Shown here: in pieces, positions 14,886 through 22,375 of the stretch
Layout of the letters: each line of letters begins with the position of its first letter
How positions within the stretch are numbered: position 1 is the first letter of the stretch
NCBI GenBank assembly: GCA_009840175.1
Contig: VXOI01000256.1
Location: 1-40,396 of the forward strand
Origin: Chloroflexota bacterium
Lineage (GTDB): Bacteria > Chloroflexota > Dehalococcoidia > Lucifugimonadales > UBA3495
DNA: 40,396 bases
Reading direction: 5' to 3'
The notes under the pieces: model-generated
Told to the model about the DNA's origin: nothing
Databases searched by the model: none
What the model saw: the letters and a program-made list of their open reading frames with translations, nothing else
Translations under genes and position numbers: made by a program

Positions 14886-16025
14886 ATGATTGAGAATTTT
14901 TCGCCGAGCCGGGTTGTCGTAGCCATGAGCGGGGGGGTTGACTCCTCCGTCGCTGCGCTGTTGCTGCATCGCGCCGGGTGGGACGTCGTGGGCGTCACGC
15001 TGAAGCTGTACAGCCTGGACGAAGCCGCGCTGCCCGCCGACCACCAGGGATGCTGCACACTGGACGACGTAGAGGATGCCCGTTCCGTCTGCCGCCGGCT
15101 GGGCATACCCCACTATGTGCTGAATATGGAGCGCGAGTTCCACGACCGGGTAATGGACTACTTCGTGGACGAGTACCGCCGCGGGCGCACTCCGCATCCC
15201 TGCATCGCCTGCAACGACAAGATAAAATTCAGCCAGCTTATGTCCCGGGCCGACGCTCTCGGAGCGCAGTACGTCGCCACCGGCCATTACGCCCGCATCA
15301 CGCGAACCCCGGAAGGCGCGACACTCCACAAGGGAATTGACCACACCAAGGACCAGTCCTACGTCCTGTACGGCATGACGCAGGCCCAACTGGCCCGTAC
15401 GCTGCTGCCTGTCGGCGGCTACCGCAAGGACGAAATCCGCGATATGGCTCTGGACGCCGGTCTTATCACCGCAGACAAGCCGGACAGCCAGGACATCTGC
15501 TTCATCCCGCTGGGCGACTACCGCGAGTTCCTGCGCCAGCGCAGTGAGGGTATACCCGGGGAGATCGTAGACCTGGAGGACAGAACTCTAGGGACGCACC
15601 TGGGCATCGAATACTACACTGTGGGCCAGCGCCGGGGCTTGGGTTCGCTGCCATACAGCGAGGAGCCGCGCTACGTCGTGCGGCTGGACGCCGCCGCCAA
15701 CCGCGTGGTGGTCGGGCCGGAGAGCGCTCTTTACGCCGGGGAGGCGTGGCTTTCGGGCGTCAACTACGTCAGCGGCCACCCGCCTGCCGACGGCACGCCG
15801 GTCGCCGTCAAGATACGCTACAAGGCATACGAGGCTCCGGCAACGCTGCACCCCCGGCCCGACGGCGCGCTGGTGCGCTTTCGCGACCCGCAGCGGGCCG
15901 TCACGCCGGGCCAGGCAGCCGTCTTCTACGACGGCGACACCCTGCTGGGCGGCGGCGCCATCGAGCCGCCGGAAGAAATGTACTCCGGAGCCGGAGAGGG
16001 AATTGAGTTCCTTTCCACAGTATGA
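14886..16025 (+). CDS. mnmA: tRNA-specific 2-thiouridylase MnmA
   Basis: 379 residues, the usual length. The enzyme makes 2-thiouridine at wobble position 34 of Lys, Glu and Gln tRNAs, using ATP and a sulfur relay. Visible features are the PP-loop SGGVDSS (residues 15-21), the catalytic Cys109 in HPCIACNDKIKF, YVATGHYARI, KDQSYVLYGM and the second catalytic Cys205 in DSQDICFIPLG. The C-terminus carries the beta-barrel end (PGQAAVFYDGDTLLGGG). It is the first gene of a packed plus-strand run that continues with a two-gene cassette, rnhB and yraN. The stop overlaps, or nearly touches, the next start. Confidence 0.96.
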   Translation: MIENFSPSRVVVAMSGGVDSSVAALLLHRAGWDVVGVTLKLYSLDEAALPADHQGCCTLDDVEDARSVCRRLGIPHYVLNMEREFHDRVMDYFVDEYRRGRTPHPCIACNDKIKFSQLMSRADALGAQYVATGHYARITRTPEGATLHKGIDHTKDQSYVLYGMTQAQLARTLLPVGGYRKDEIRDMALDAGLITADKPDSQDICFIPLGDYREFLRQRSEGIPGEIVDLEDRTLGTHLGIEYYTVGQRRGLGSLPYSEEPRYVVRLDAAANRVVVGPESALYAGEAWLSGVNYVSGHPPADGTPVAVKIRYKAYEAPATLHPRPDGALVRFRDPQRAVTPGQAAVFYDGDTLLGGGAIEPPEEMYSGAGEGIEFLSTV

Positions 16026-16365
16026 TTTCAATGCGTTGCCCACAAGCAGGTACTGGCGAAGGACAAGCTCACACAGGCATCTGAACCAGTTCGGACTGAC
16101 GCCGGATGTTATTCTAGCAACGCTGGCTCATCCGACGGATACAGAATCGCAAGATGATGCCACTGGTCGCTATGAGGAGTTTTACCGGTATTACCCACCA
16201 GGGACGACCGAGACGGAACACTTGGATGATGCTCAAGGCGGCGCGTGGTTCCGGGTGGTAATTGACCCGAATGGAGCTCTATATACCGCATTCCGTGACC
16301 ATTTCACCGAGTTGCAAGGAGGACGAGAGTGCTGTCCGACACCGGATACCAGAACAAATTTCTAA
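16003..16365 (+). CDS. DUF4258-like putative toxin, cassette A
   Basis: About 120 residues from TTG 16003, inside the mnmA end, or about 109 from TTG 16036. The sequence RYWRRTSSHRHLNQFGLTPDVILATLAHPTDTE aligns with WYYHASRSRHPEVPEEWIARVLAKPTKSE of the gene at 36595, then WFRVVIDPNGALYTAFRD parallels WLKVVVEDGRVHNSYID. This is the layout of DUF4258-like small proteins: basic start, helix, 'L..P', and a beta sheet. The stop lies inside the next gene, which is a DUF2283-like partner, as in proposed toxin-antitoxin pairs. Family assignment is by eye. The function as a toxin is inferred. Confidence 0.6.
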   Translation: MSSFPQYDFNALPTSRYWRRTSSHRHLNQFGLTPDVILATLAHPTDTESQDDATGRYEEFYRYYPPGTTETEHLDDAQGGAWFRVVIDPNGALYTAFRDHFTELQGGRECCPTPDTRTNF

Positions 16366-16589
16366 CCCCGTCCGATCTCCAACGGGAAATCGAATACGAT
16401 GAAGAGTCCGACACATTGTGGCTGGGTAATGGCAAGCCTGCCCCAGGCGGGATGGACCTTTTCCCTGGCTGCATTGTCTTTTTCGACAAGGACGGTAGAA
16501 CCGTGACCGGCGTTATGATCAGAGGAGCCAAACGACTGCTTCAACCCCATCTACTCGGCGATGCTTCGCATTGCAACGGCGCGGAGTAA
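16329..16589 (+). CDS. DUF2283-like putative antitoxin, cassette A
   Basis: 86 residues from GTG 16329, with AGGAGG 6 bases before it. It overlaps the preceding gene by 37 bases, which suggests coupled translation. The core IEYDEESDTLWLGNG ... IVFFDKDGRTVTGVMIRGAKRLL fits the DUF2283 pattern (Y-D-x-x-x-D-x-L, then D-x-x-G-x-V-x-G-x-x-I-x-x-A). The stop TAA touches the rnhB ATG without a gap, so the cassette is inserted seamlessly between mnmA and rnhB. Confidence 0.65.
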   Translation: MLSDTGYQNKFLTPSDLQREIEYDEESDTLWLGNGKPAPGGMDLFPGCIVFFDKDGRTVTGVMIRGAKRLLQPHLLGDASHCNGAE

Positions 16590-17234
16590 ATGCCCGACCT
16601 CTCGCTGGAACTAGCGTTACTGCGCCGGGGTGTGCAGCCCGTGGCCGGGGCCGACGAGGCCGGGCGCGGGCCGCTGGCCGGGCCGGTGGTCGCCGCCGCC
16701 GTGGTGCTGCCACCGGATTTGAGTGGATGCGAGGGTTGGCTCCAGCTGCTGGACGACTCCAAGCGGCTCACGGCGTCGCGTAGGGAGCAGGCTTTTGAGG
16801 TGGTGCAGGAACACTCCCTGGCATGGGCTGTAGCAATAGTTGAGCCAGCCGAAATTGATTGCATAGGTGTCGGCGTCGCAGCGTTGCGCGCCATGCTTGC
16901 GGCAGCGGACGCCCTCAGCGTCAGGCCGGCTCACCTGCTCCTCGACTACATACCCGTGCGCCATTGCGACTATCCCTACGATACCTTGGTCAAGGGCGAC
17001 AGCCGCAGCTACAGCATCGCCGCTGCCTCCAATGTGGCAAAGGTCACCCGCGACCGGATAATGCGCGACTACGAGGAGTCATACCCAGGCTATGGCTTCG
17101 CCCGTCACAAAGGCTACGCCACTGCTCTTCACCTCGAAAGGCTGCGCGAAATCGGTCCCTGCGACATCCACCGCCGTTCCTTCGCTCCCGTAGCGCAGGC
17201 CCGGCTTGAATTCGACGAGCATACGGATCAGTGA
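16590..17234 (+). CDS. rnhB: Ribonuclease HII
   Basis: 214 residues. It cleaves RNA in RNA-DNA hybrids and at single ribonucleotides. The metal-binding motif ADEAGRGPLAGPVVAAAVVL gives D22 and E23. LDDSKRLTASRREQ and the later acidic residue in LLLDYIPVR complete the site, and KGDSRSYSIAAASNVAKVTRDR is the conserved substrate-binding stretch, followed by YGFARHKGYATALHLERLREIGPCDIHRRSF. The stop overlaps the yraN start in a GTGA tetranucleotide. Confidence 0.95.
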   Translation: MPDLSLELALLRRGVQPVAGADEAGRGPLAGPVVAAAVVLPPDLSGCEGWLQLLDDSKRLTASRREQAFEVVQEHSLAWAVAIVEPAEIDCIGVGVAALRAMLAAADALSVRPAHLLLDYIPVRHCDYPYDTLVKGDSRSYSIAAASNVAKVTRDRIMRDYEESYPGYGFARHKGYATALHLERLREIGPCDIHRRSFAPVAQARLEFDEHTDQ

Positions 17235-17608
17235 CCAGCCGCGTCAGACTGGGTCAGTGGGGTGAGCGGCAGGCCCGGTTATACCTGGAGGCTGAAGGTT
17301 ACGGGATCGTCGCTGCCAACTTCCGCTGCCGCGCCGGAGAGATGGACATCGTTGCCATAGAGTGCGACGAGCTTGTCTTCGTAGAAGTCAAGACCCGTCG
17401 CGGCGACGCTTACGGACAGGCCGAAGAGTCCATCTCCTCTGTCAGGGCCGGACGGCTGGTCACCGTCGCCGAAGAGTTCCTGCAATCGCGCAGTGCCTTT
17501 CCCTACGATTCCGAAACGCCCTGGCGCATAGACCTGGTATGCGTGAACCTGGACAGCAGCGGAAGGCTGCTCAACATCAACCACATCAGGCACGCTGTGG
17601 AGTTCTAA
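17231..17608 (+). CDS. YraN/UPF0102 family nuclease-like protein
   Basis: 125 residues from GTG 17231, overlapping the rnhB stop by 4 bases. The pattern LGQWGERQARLYLEAEGYGIVAANFRCRAGEMDIVAIECDELVFVEVKTRRG has the PD-(D/E)xK nuclease core (E-M-D, then V-E-V-K). NPSDDE-type variants are absent. The rnhB-yraN pairing is common across bacteria, and the protein is thought to act in DNA processing, though its role is not settled. The C-terminus WRIDLVCVNLDSSGR is typical. Confidence 0.93.
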   Translation: MTSRVRLGQWGERQARLYLEAEGYGIVAANFRCRAGEMDIVAIECDELVFVEVKTRRGDAYGQAEESISSVRAGRLVTVAEEFLQSRSAFPYDSETPWRIDLVCVNLDSSGRLLNINHIRHAVEF

Positions 17609-17749
17609 GCGCCCCTCTTGTGAAACCGGGACGGACTGCGCCGGTTCCTCCGGGCTGATGGGCAAAGCGAGGCGGCACATCATACCCCAGAAAATGAAAA
17701 GCAGCGCGAACAGGAGCGCGAGAATCAGGCAACCCACTCGGCGGTTCAC
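17279..17749 (-). CDS. Possible small membrane protein after larB (uncertain)
   Basis: GTG 17747-17749 overlaps the larB stop as GTGA, a common coupling signal. The frame opens with MNRRVGCLILALLFALLFIFWGMMC, a clear membrane or lipoprotein signal (Cys at 7 and 25). From 17608 downward the frame lies opposite yraN, so its later part may be a shadow of that gene. Only the 140 bases between yraN and larB could be uniquely its own. Confidence 0.25.
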   Translation of the reverse strand: MNRRVGCLILALLFALLFIFWGMMCRLALPISPEEPAQSVPVSQEGRLELHSVPDVVDVEQPSAAVQVHAYQVYAPGRFGIVGKGTARLQELFGDGDQPSGPDRGDGLFGLSVSVAATGLDFYEDKLVALYGNDVHLSGAAAEVGSDDPVTFSLQV

Positions 17750-18552
17750 GGCTGCGCTTGCTCCTCAACCTGTTCCGAAGATGGCGCAGCGCGGCGGTTT
17801 ATCTGGGCGGCCAGGTAGCCCGCACCGAATCCGTTGTCTATGTTGACTACCGCCACGCCCGGAGCGCAACTGTTCAACGTCGCCAATAACGCAGCCAGCC
17901 CGTCGAAGCTGGCCCCGTAACCCGCGCTGGTGGGCACGGCTATGACTGGCGCAGACACTAGCCCGGCCAGGACCGACGGCAGAGCAGCGTCCATACCGGC
18001 AACTACCACAATAACTTTCGCCTCGCGTATCTCCGGCAGGCGGGCCAGCAGCCGGTGCAGCCCGGCCACGCCCACGTCGGCGATGAGGGTGGGATCCTGC
18101 CCCATCAGCCTCGCTGTCAGCAGTGCCTCCTCCGCTACCGATAGGTCGGCAGTGCCAGCGGTGACGATGAGCGTCCCCGGCGTCTTTGGTTCGCCGGACT
18201 TAGACTCTATTACGATGGCGCCCGCCGGTTCGTGGTACTCAGCTTCAGGTGAAGCCTCCACCACTGCGGCATAGGCGTCCCACCCGGTCTTGGTGACCAG
18301 CACGGGATGCCCGCGCCCGCGCAGCGCCGCCACGATGCCCGCGATCTGCTGCGGCGTCTTGCCCTTGCCCAGCACCACTTCCGGCGAGCCGGTTCGCAGC
18401 GGGCGATGGTGGTCAACGCGGGCATATCCCAAGTCCTGGTAGGGCAGGTCGCGTAGCCGCTCCATCGCCTGCTGGGTGGTCAGTTGCCCGTCGCGCACCT
18501 GCTCCAGCAACCGCAGGATGTCGCCGCCATCGCTTGCCGGATTGTCGCTCAT
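17746..18552 (-). CDS. larB: Nickel pincer cofactor biosynthesis protein LarB
   Basis: 268 residues from ATG 18550-18552, 4 bases after the larC stop. LarB carboxylates and hydrolyses the pyridinium ring of nicotinic acid adenine dinucleotide, the first step toward the nickel-pincer nucleotide. The C-terminal PurE-like fold is clear: LIVTAGTADLSVAEEALLTA, GVAGLHRLLARLPEIREAKVIVVVAGMDAALPSVLAGL, and PVIAVPTSAGYGASFDGLAALLATLNSCAPGVAVVNIDNGFGAG. The N-terminal helix region LRLLEQVRDGQLTTQQAMERL precedes it. It is the third gene of larE-larC-larB. Confidence 0.93.
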   Translation of the reverse strand: MSDNPASDGGDILRLLEQVRDGQLTTQQAMERLRDLPYQDLGYARVDHHRPLRTGSPEVVLGKGKTPQQIAGIVAALRGRGHPVLVTKTGWDAYAAVVEASPEAEYHEPAGAIVIESKSGEPKTPGTLIVTAGTADLSVAEEALLTARLMGQDPTLIADVGVAGLHRLLARLPEIREAKVIVVVAGMDAALPSVLAGLVSAPVIAVPTSAGYGASFDGLAALLATLNSCAPGVAVVNIDNGFGAGYLAAQINRRAAPSSEQVEEQAQP

Positions 18553-18556
18553 TGGC

Positions 18557-19774
18557 TCAGTCCAGGATCTGCTGCCGGGCGGCTTCGGCAACACGCTGGT
18601 AGACTTCCTGGAAAGGCAGACCGGTCTCGATGGCGATGCGGCGGCAGTCGTCCGGCTCCGGGGCGGCGCTGACTGGCACACCTTCAAGGCGTTTCACCTT
18701 GACGCTGACCGGGCCAAGCTCGGTTTCGATGGTAACGCTATGGCGATGGGCCACGTAGCGGTCCACCAACCGGGAGCGTATGCCCAGCGTGGGCGTTTCC
18801 CGCAGTATCAGCTCCACGGCGGCCTGCTCCAGGTGTGGAGGCACCAGCGCGGACAGCACCGCGCCGGGGCGATTCTTCTTCATCTGCACCGGCGTATGCC
18901 ACACATCCAGCGCGCCCAGGGCGAACAGCCGCTCCTGCGCGTAGCCCAGCACCAGCCCCGGCGCATCGTCCAGGTTGGTTTCCAGCAGCAGAACACTGGC
19001 GGGCTGGAAGATGTCGGGTTTTCCTTCCTCCGATGTTGGCGCGTCAGCGGTCTCCCCAAGCCACACCCGCAGAGCGTTGGGAAAGCCCGGCGGATCTTTC
19101 GTCCCCAGACCTACGCCTACCTTCTGTACGGAGAAGGCAGGGCGGCGGAACTCGGACAGTGTGGTAATCAGTGCTGCCCCGGTGGGTGTGGTCAACTCGC
19201 CCGCCCCGGCGTGGGCCGGGCTGTCGGCGGCCACCGGGGCGCCCGACGCGGCTATGAGCTCCAGCGTGGCTGGCGCGGGGTTGGAGTACCCGCCCACCCG
19301 ACGCGGCGGCGAGGGTTCGCCCAACACCAGTGGAGCAGCGTACACCTCATCCACACCCAGCTCCCGCAGACCTGCACAGAACCCGACCACGTCAACCAGC
19401 GTGTCCACGCTACCCAGTTCTTCCAGCTCCAGCGCCTCTTCCCGCTCGCCATGTACTCTGGCTTCGGCTTTCCACAGAGTTCGGAGGACTTCGCTGGCCT
19501 GCTCCTTCACCACTGGGTTGAGGGGGCTGGTCTCGACTGTGCGGAGCAACACGGCAGGAGAGTAGCGAGTGCGGTCTTCCAGATGGACCTTGAGGTGGGT
19601 ACCACGGATTTCGCAGCGAGTTTCTTCCGCAGCGGCCAAAGCGTATCCGTCCACGGGCAGCTTTGCCAACTCCCTACGCAGAAGTTCCAGCGGTAGCCCG
19701 GCGTCAACCAGCGCGCCCAGCAGCATATCGCCGCTGGCCCCGCCGATGGGCTGGATGTAGGCAATTTTCGTCAT
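18557..19774 (-). CDS. larC: Nickel pincer cofactor biosynthesis protein LarC (single frame)
   Basis: 405 residues. LarC inserts nickel into the pincer cofactor using CTP. MTKIAYIQPIGGASGDMLLGALVDAGLP is the typical start. LGSVDTLVDVVGFCAGLRELGVDEVYAAPLVLG and GELTTPTGAALI follow, then LLETNLDDAPGLVLGYAQERLFALGALDVWHTPVQMKKNRPGAVLS, the C2 part. In some lactobacilli the C1 and C2 parts are joined by programmed frameshifting, but here both are in one frame. The ATG directly follows a GAGGGAGAGGG palindromic repeat (19776-19810), whose sequence supplies the only purine-rich site in front of the start. Confidence 0.94.
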   Translation of the reverse strand: MTKIAYIQPIGGASGDMLLGALVDAGLPLELLRRELAKLPVDGYALAAAEETRCEIRGTHLKVHLEDRTRYSPAVLLRTVETSPLNPVVKEQASEVLRTLWKAEARVHGEREEALELEELGSVDTLVDVVGFCAGLRELGVDEVYAAPLVLGEPSPPRRVGGYSNPAPATLELIAASGAPVAADSPAHAGAGELTTPTGAALITTLSEFRRPAFSVQKVGVGLGTKDPPGFPNALRVWLGETADAPTSEEGKPDIFQPASVLLLETNLDDAPGLVLGYAQERLFALGALDVWHTPVQMKKNRPGAVLSALVPPHLEQAAVELILRETPTLGIRSRLVDRYVAHRHSVTIETELGPVSVKVKRLEGVPVSAAPEPDDCRRIAIETGLPFQEVYQRVAEAARQQILD

Positions 19775-19775
19775 T

Positions 19776-19810
19776 CCCTCTCCCTCTGGGAGAGGGTTAG
19801 GGTGAGGGCG
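19776..19810. repeat. Palindromic GAGGGAGAGGG repeat before larC
   Basis: CCCTCTCCCTCTGGGAGAGGG followed by TTAGGGTGAGGGCG: a short hairpin with a GGGTGAGGG tail. Related copies are at 14677-14711, 23160-23192, about 26003-26050 (reversed), 31460-31494, 32256-32289, 32785-32819, 38269-38303 and 40343 onward. All but the one at 23160 lie between genes. Confidence 0.8.
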
Positions 19811-19820
19811 TCCCCCATCC

Positions 19821-20633
19821 CTACCTCTTCAACACGTCGTTGAGGCTGCCGGAACGCAGAGGGGCCAGATCCAGCGAGACCCACAAGTAGCCGATTTTCT
19901 TGAGCCCGGCGACGATTTCCTCACGGCGGCGGAAGGCGATTTCCATGTCGGACTCGGAAGCCTCGACGCGGCAGAGCTTGTCGTGGTGCCGGGCGCGTAC
20001 TTCCCGCATCCCCAGGCCGCGCAGCAAGTCCTCGGCCTGCTCGATTTTCGACAGTGTTTCCACGGTTACGGGCGTACCATAGGGCACCCGCGACGACAGG
20101 CAGGGCTGGGCGGGCTTGTCCCACACGGGTATGTTCAGTTGTCGGGCGATGGCGCGTACCGCCGCCTTGTCTAGCCCGGCCTCCAGCAGCGGGCTGCGGG
20201 CCCGGTGCTCCGCAGCAGCCTCCATACCGGGTCGGTAGTCGCCCTGGTCATCGGTGTTGGCCCCGTTGGCGACCCAGGCGTAGCCCTCTGCTTGAGCCAG
20301 CGCGGTCAAATGCGTATACAGTTCTGTCTTGCAGAAGTAGCAGCGGCGGGGCGAGTTGGCGGTGTAGCCCTCGCGCTCCATCTCGTTGGTGCGGATGACG
20401 CGATGGGCGATGTCGAACTGCCGGGCTAGTGCCTCGGCCTCATTCAGCTCGCGGGTCGCCAGCGCCGGAGATACCGCCGTCACCGCCAGCGCGTTGCCGC
20501 CCAGCGCCTGATGGGCCGCCACGGCCACCAGCGCACTGTCCACCCCCCCGGAAAAGGCGGTAACCACCGATCCCATCTCCCGCAGGATGCCTTGCAGCTT
20601 TTCGAACTGTATGTCCAGACTTTTCTCGGCCAT
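19821..20633 (-). CDS. larE: ATP-dependent sulfur transferase LarE, three-cysteine type
   Basis: 270 residues. LarE adenylates the LarB product and transfers sulfur to it. The PP-loop is SGGVDSALVAVAAHQAL (from residue 28). RRCYFCKTELY gives Cys98 and Cys101, and DKPAQPCLSSRVPYG gives Cys178 at the site of the sacrificial cysteine known from the one-Cys enzymes. The CxxC plus third Cys is the arrangement of LarE variants that hold a [4Fe-4S] cluster and work catalytically (family knowledge; assignment by motif). It is first in larE-larC-larB on the minus strand. No larA lactate racemase is within the window. Confidence 0.94.
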   Translation of the reverse strand: MAEKSLDIQFEKLQGILREMGSVVTAFSGGVDSALVAVAAHQALGGNALAVTAVSPALATRELNEAEALARQFDIAHRVIRTNEMEREGYTANSPRRCYFCKTELYTHLTALAQAEGYAWVANGANTDDQGDYRPGMEAAAEHRARSPLLEAGLDKAAVRAIARQLNIPVWDKPAQPCLSSRVPYGTPVTVETLSKIEQAEDLLRGLGMREVRARHHDKLCRVEASESDMEIAFRRREEIVAGLKKIGYLWVSLDLAPLRSGSLNDVLKR

Positions 20634-20656
20634 ACCACCACTATTCTAACTCAGTA

Positions 20657-20756
20657 CCCGTCATTCCAGCGAAAGCAGGAGTCCAGGAATACTGACGGAT
20701 ACCAACTTTACTGCACCTATGACGCTCTGGATTCCCGCGAAAGCGGGAGTGACGGG
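20657..20756. repeat. Inverted-repeat element of the GTCATTCCxGCGAAxGC family
   Basis: An arm CCCGTCATTCCAGCGAAAGC... (20657-20686) faces an imperfect inverse arm CTGGATTCCCGCGAAAGCGG... (20727-20756) over a 40-base centre. A better-conserved relative is at 38911-39009. It lies between larE and the alpha/beta hydrolase gene. Confidence 0.6.
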
Positions 20757-20775
20757 GTGGAAGTGCAGTTTAACC

Positions 20776-21540
20776 TCACTCGTTGAGAAACGCCTTTACG
20801 GCGTCGGCGAAGGCATCGGGCTGTTCCAGCATAAGCAAATGTCCGGCGTTGGCAACCGTTCCAGTTCGGGCTCCGGCAATCAGGCTTTGGAAGTCGGAGG
20901 CGTAGGATGGCGGGTTGATGCGGTCCTGCTCGCCCCAGAGGATGAGGGTCGGAGCCTTGATGCGGTAGGCGCGGCGATGCAGCCCCTTGTCGGGCAGGGG
21001 CCAGAGGAACTTGCCGGCGGCGGCAATGTCCTGCATCCGGTCGCGGGCCAGTTCATCGGCCACGCCGTCCAGCGCGGCTGTGCCGTCAGGGGTTGCCGTG
21101 AGCCGCTCCGAGAGTTCGCTGGCGTTCAGGGCAAGGAGGTCGGCCACCGGCTCCTCGTCGCGCCAAACTCCCGCCGGAGATACGAGCACGAGGCTATGCA
21201 CGGATGATGGCGAAAAAGCGGCCATCTCGGCGGCTATCATCCCGCCAAGGAAGTGGCCCACGATGTGGGCGCGGGCTACGCCCAACTGGTTCAGCAATTC
21301 CAGGTGATACAGGGTGAGATCGGTCAGGTCGGTCAAGTGCTCCAGTCCTGCCGCCGAGCCGTAGCCAGGCATAACCGGCGCATAGACGGTGAAGGTCTGC
21401 GCCAGCCGGTCCAGGAACGGCGCCCATCCCTTCTGCCCCACGGCCCCATGCAGGTAAAGCAGCGGTGGCCCCTTGCCAGCCCTTGCGACCTCCGCGCTGA
21501 AGTCGCCGCGGCGGGTCTCTACGTTGATAGTTTCAGGCAT
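20776..21540 (-). CDS. Alpha/beta hydrolase-fold protein lacking the nucleophilic serine
   Basis: 254 residues. The fold is clear: PPLLYLHGAVG (oxyanion HG), FTVYAPVMPGYG, the nucleophile elbow IVGHFLGGMIAAEMAAF, TLILWGEQDRINPP (acid Asp), and TVANAGHLLMLEQPDAF (catalytic His). The elbow should read G-H-S-x-G. Here the codon is TTC (Phe) in place of TCC or another Ser codon, so the usual ester, epoxide or C-C hydrolase chemistry should be lost unless another residue serves. Everything else is intact, which suggests either a recent point mutation or a non-hydrolytic role. Overall it is nearest to 2-hydroxy-6-oxo-dienoate hydrolase-like members. Confidence 0.82.
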   Translation of the reverse strand: MPETINVETRRGDFSAEVARAGKGPPLLYLHGAVGQKGWAPFLDRLAQTFTVYAPVMPGYGSAAGLEHLTDLTDLTLYHLELLNQLGVARAHIVGHFLGGMIAAEMAAFSPSSVHSLVLVSPAGVWRDEEPVADLLALNASELSERLTATPDGTAALDGVADELARDRMQDIAAAGKFLWPLPDKGLHRRAYRIKAPTLILWGEQDRINPPSYASDFQSLIAGARTGTVANAGHLLMLEQPDAFADAVKAFLNE

Positions 21541-21788
21541 CGTTGCTCCGAGAGGAATCTTGTCAGCGTATCCAGTGCTTTACGCCTACTAGGTTACATC
21601 GCAACGGGCGATTTATCAAAGCTGAGCATCTCGTCCCAAATTCTGCCGTCCAAGTCTCGCGGTCTATCTAATTATTACCCTTGCATAGATTGCGTCGGCG
21701 GCTTTGAGTTGCAGGTTCAGTAGTCGTTGATGACAACCTCTTCCCCGTAATGGTTCATTACTAGATCTAAATCGATTCTCCATTTACT

Positions 21789-22013
21789 TTATAGGCTGTC
21801 TTCGACGTAGGTAAGTACGTGATACCTAATTCGGTCAACCTGTACACCCTGCACCGATTCCTGTTGCCCATCTTCAGAAATAGCAAGCGCTTTAATGAAT
21901 AGCATCGGCGTTTGTCGGGCAATAGTGCGAGCGGCAGCGTGACATCCCCCAATTATTGAATACCACTGGTTGGTCAATGCTCGACTGGATGGTGTAAGTG
22001 TCCAACAGTGCAT
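21789..22013 (-). CDS. Hypothetical 74-residue protein in the low-GC gap
   Basis: The second half (ARTIARQTPMLFIKALAISEDGQQ, then VDRIRYHVLTYVEDSL) looks like a folded alpha/beta piece. No family was recognised and no good ribosome site was seen. It possibly continues from the small frame at 21974-22102 through a frameshift. Confidence 0.25.
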   Translation of the reverse strand: MHCWTLTPSSRALTNQWYSIIGGCHAAARTIARQTPMLFIKALAISEDGQQESVQGVQVDRIRYHVLTYVEDSL

Positions 22014-22105
22014 ATGGTGGTGCTTTTGCAGAGAGCATGTGGTGTCGTTACGCTCAGTATCTGTAACATCGTGACAGCATCAGTTACCTGCTTACGATTC
22101 AAGCC

Positions 22106-22270
22106 TTAATTCCCTCTTATCCAGTATTCGAACAAACATGATCTCCCTCCATGAGCCGCATGTTGAATAAACAAGTCAACAATACGAACCTCTGGAGAAC
22201 AACTACACACCTTATCCCAGGGCGAACCTGTTTCTCGGCAATTCATCGCTTCATCTAATCGTAACGACAT
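22106..22270 (-). CDS. Hypothetical 54-residue protein in the low-GC gap
   Basis: ATG 22268-22270 has AGGAAAGGATT just upstream. The product MSLRLDEAMNCRETGSPWDK... has three Cys and ends in FEYWIRGN. Nothing recognisable was seen. It could be a decayed remnant. Confidence 0.25.
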   Translation of the reverse strand: MSLRLDEAMNCRETGSPWDKVCSCSPEVRIVDLFIQHAAHGGRSCLFEYWIRGN

Positions 22271-22375
22271 AACCCAATCCTTTCCTGCCAATGAGACTAA
22301 GAGTGCCTTATGCAATATCGTAGCCGCGAATGTTCACCATTCGATGAGGTTCCATCAACACACCAGTGTAACGGT

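Larger units (their letters stand above)
21541..22375. other. AT-richer gap with only small uncertain frames
   Basis: This stretch is visibly poorer in GC than its neighbours and has no long frame. On the minus strand there are three small consecutive frames, at 22106-22270 (54 residues), 21974-22102 and 21789-22013. Codon use is unlike the flanking genes (many A/T third positions). No family was recognised. It may be a decayed foreign insert. Confidence 0.45.

Noticed and set aside
18476-19696. Long plus-strand frame opposite larC and larB
   Set aside because: It is the antisense shadow of larC, whose motifs and operon order are unambiguous.
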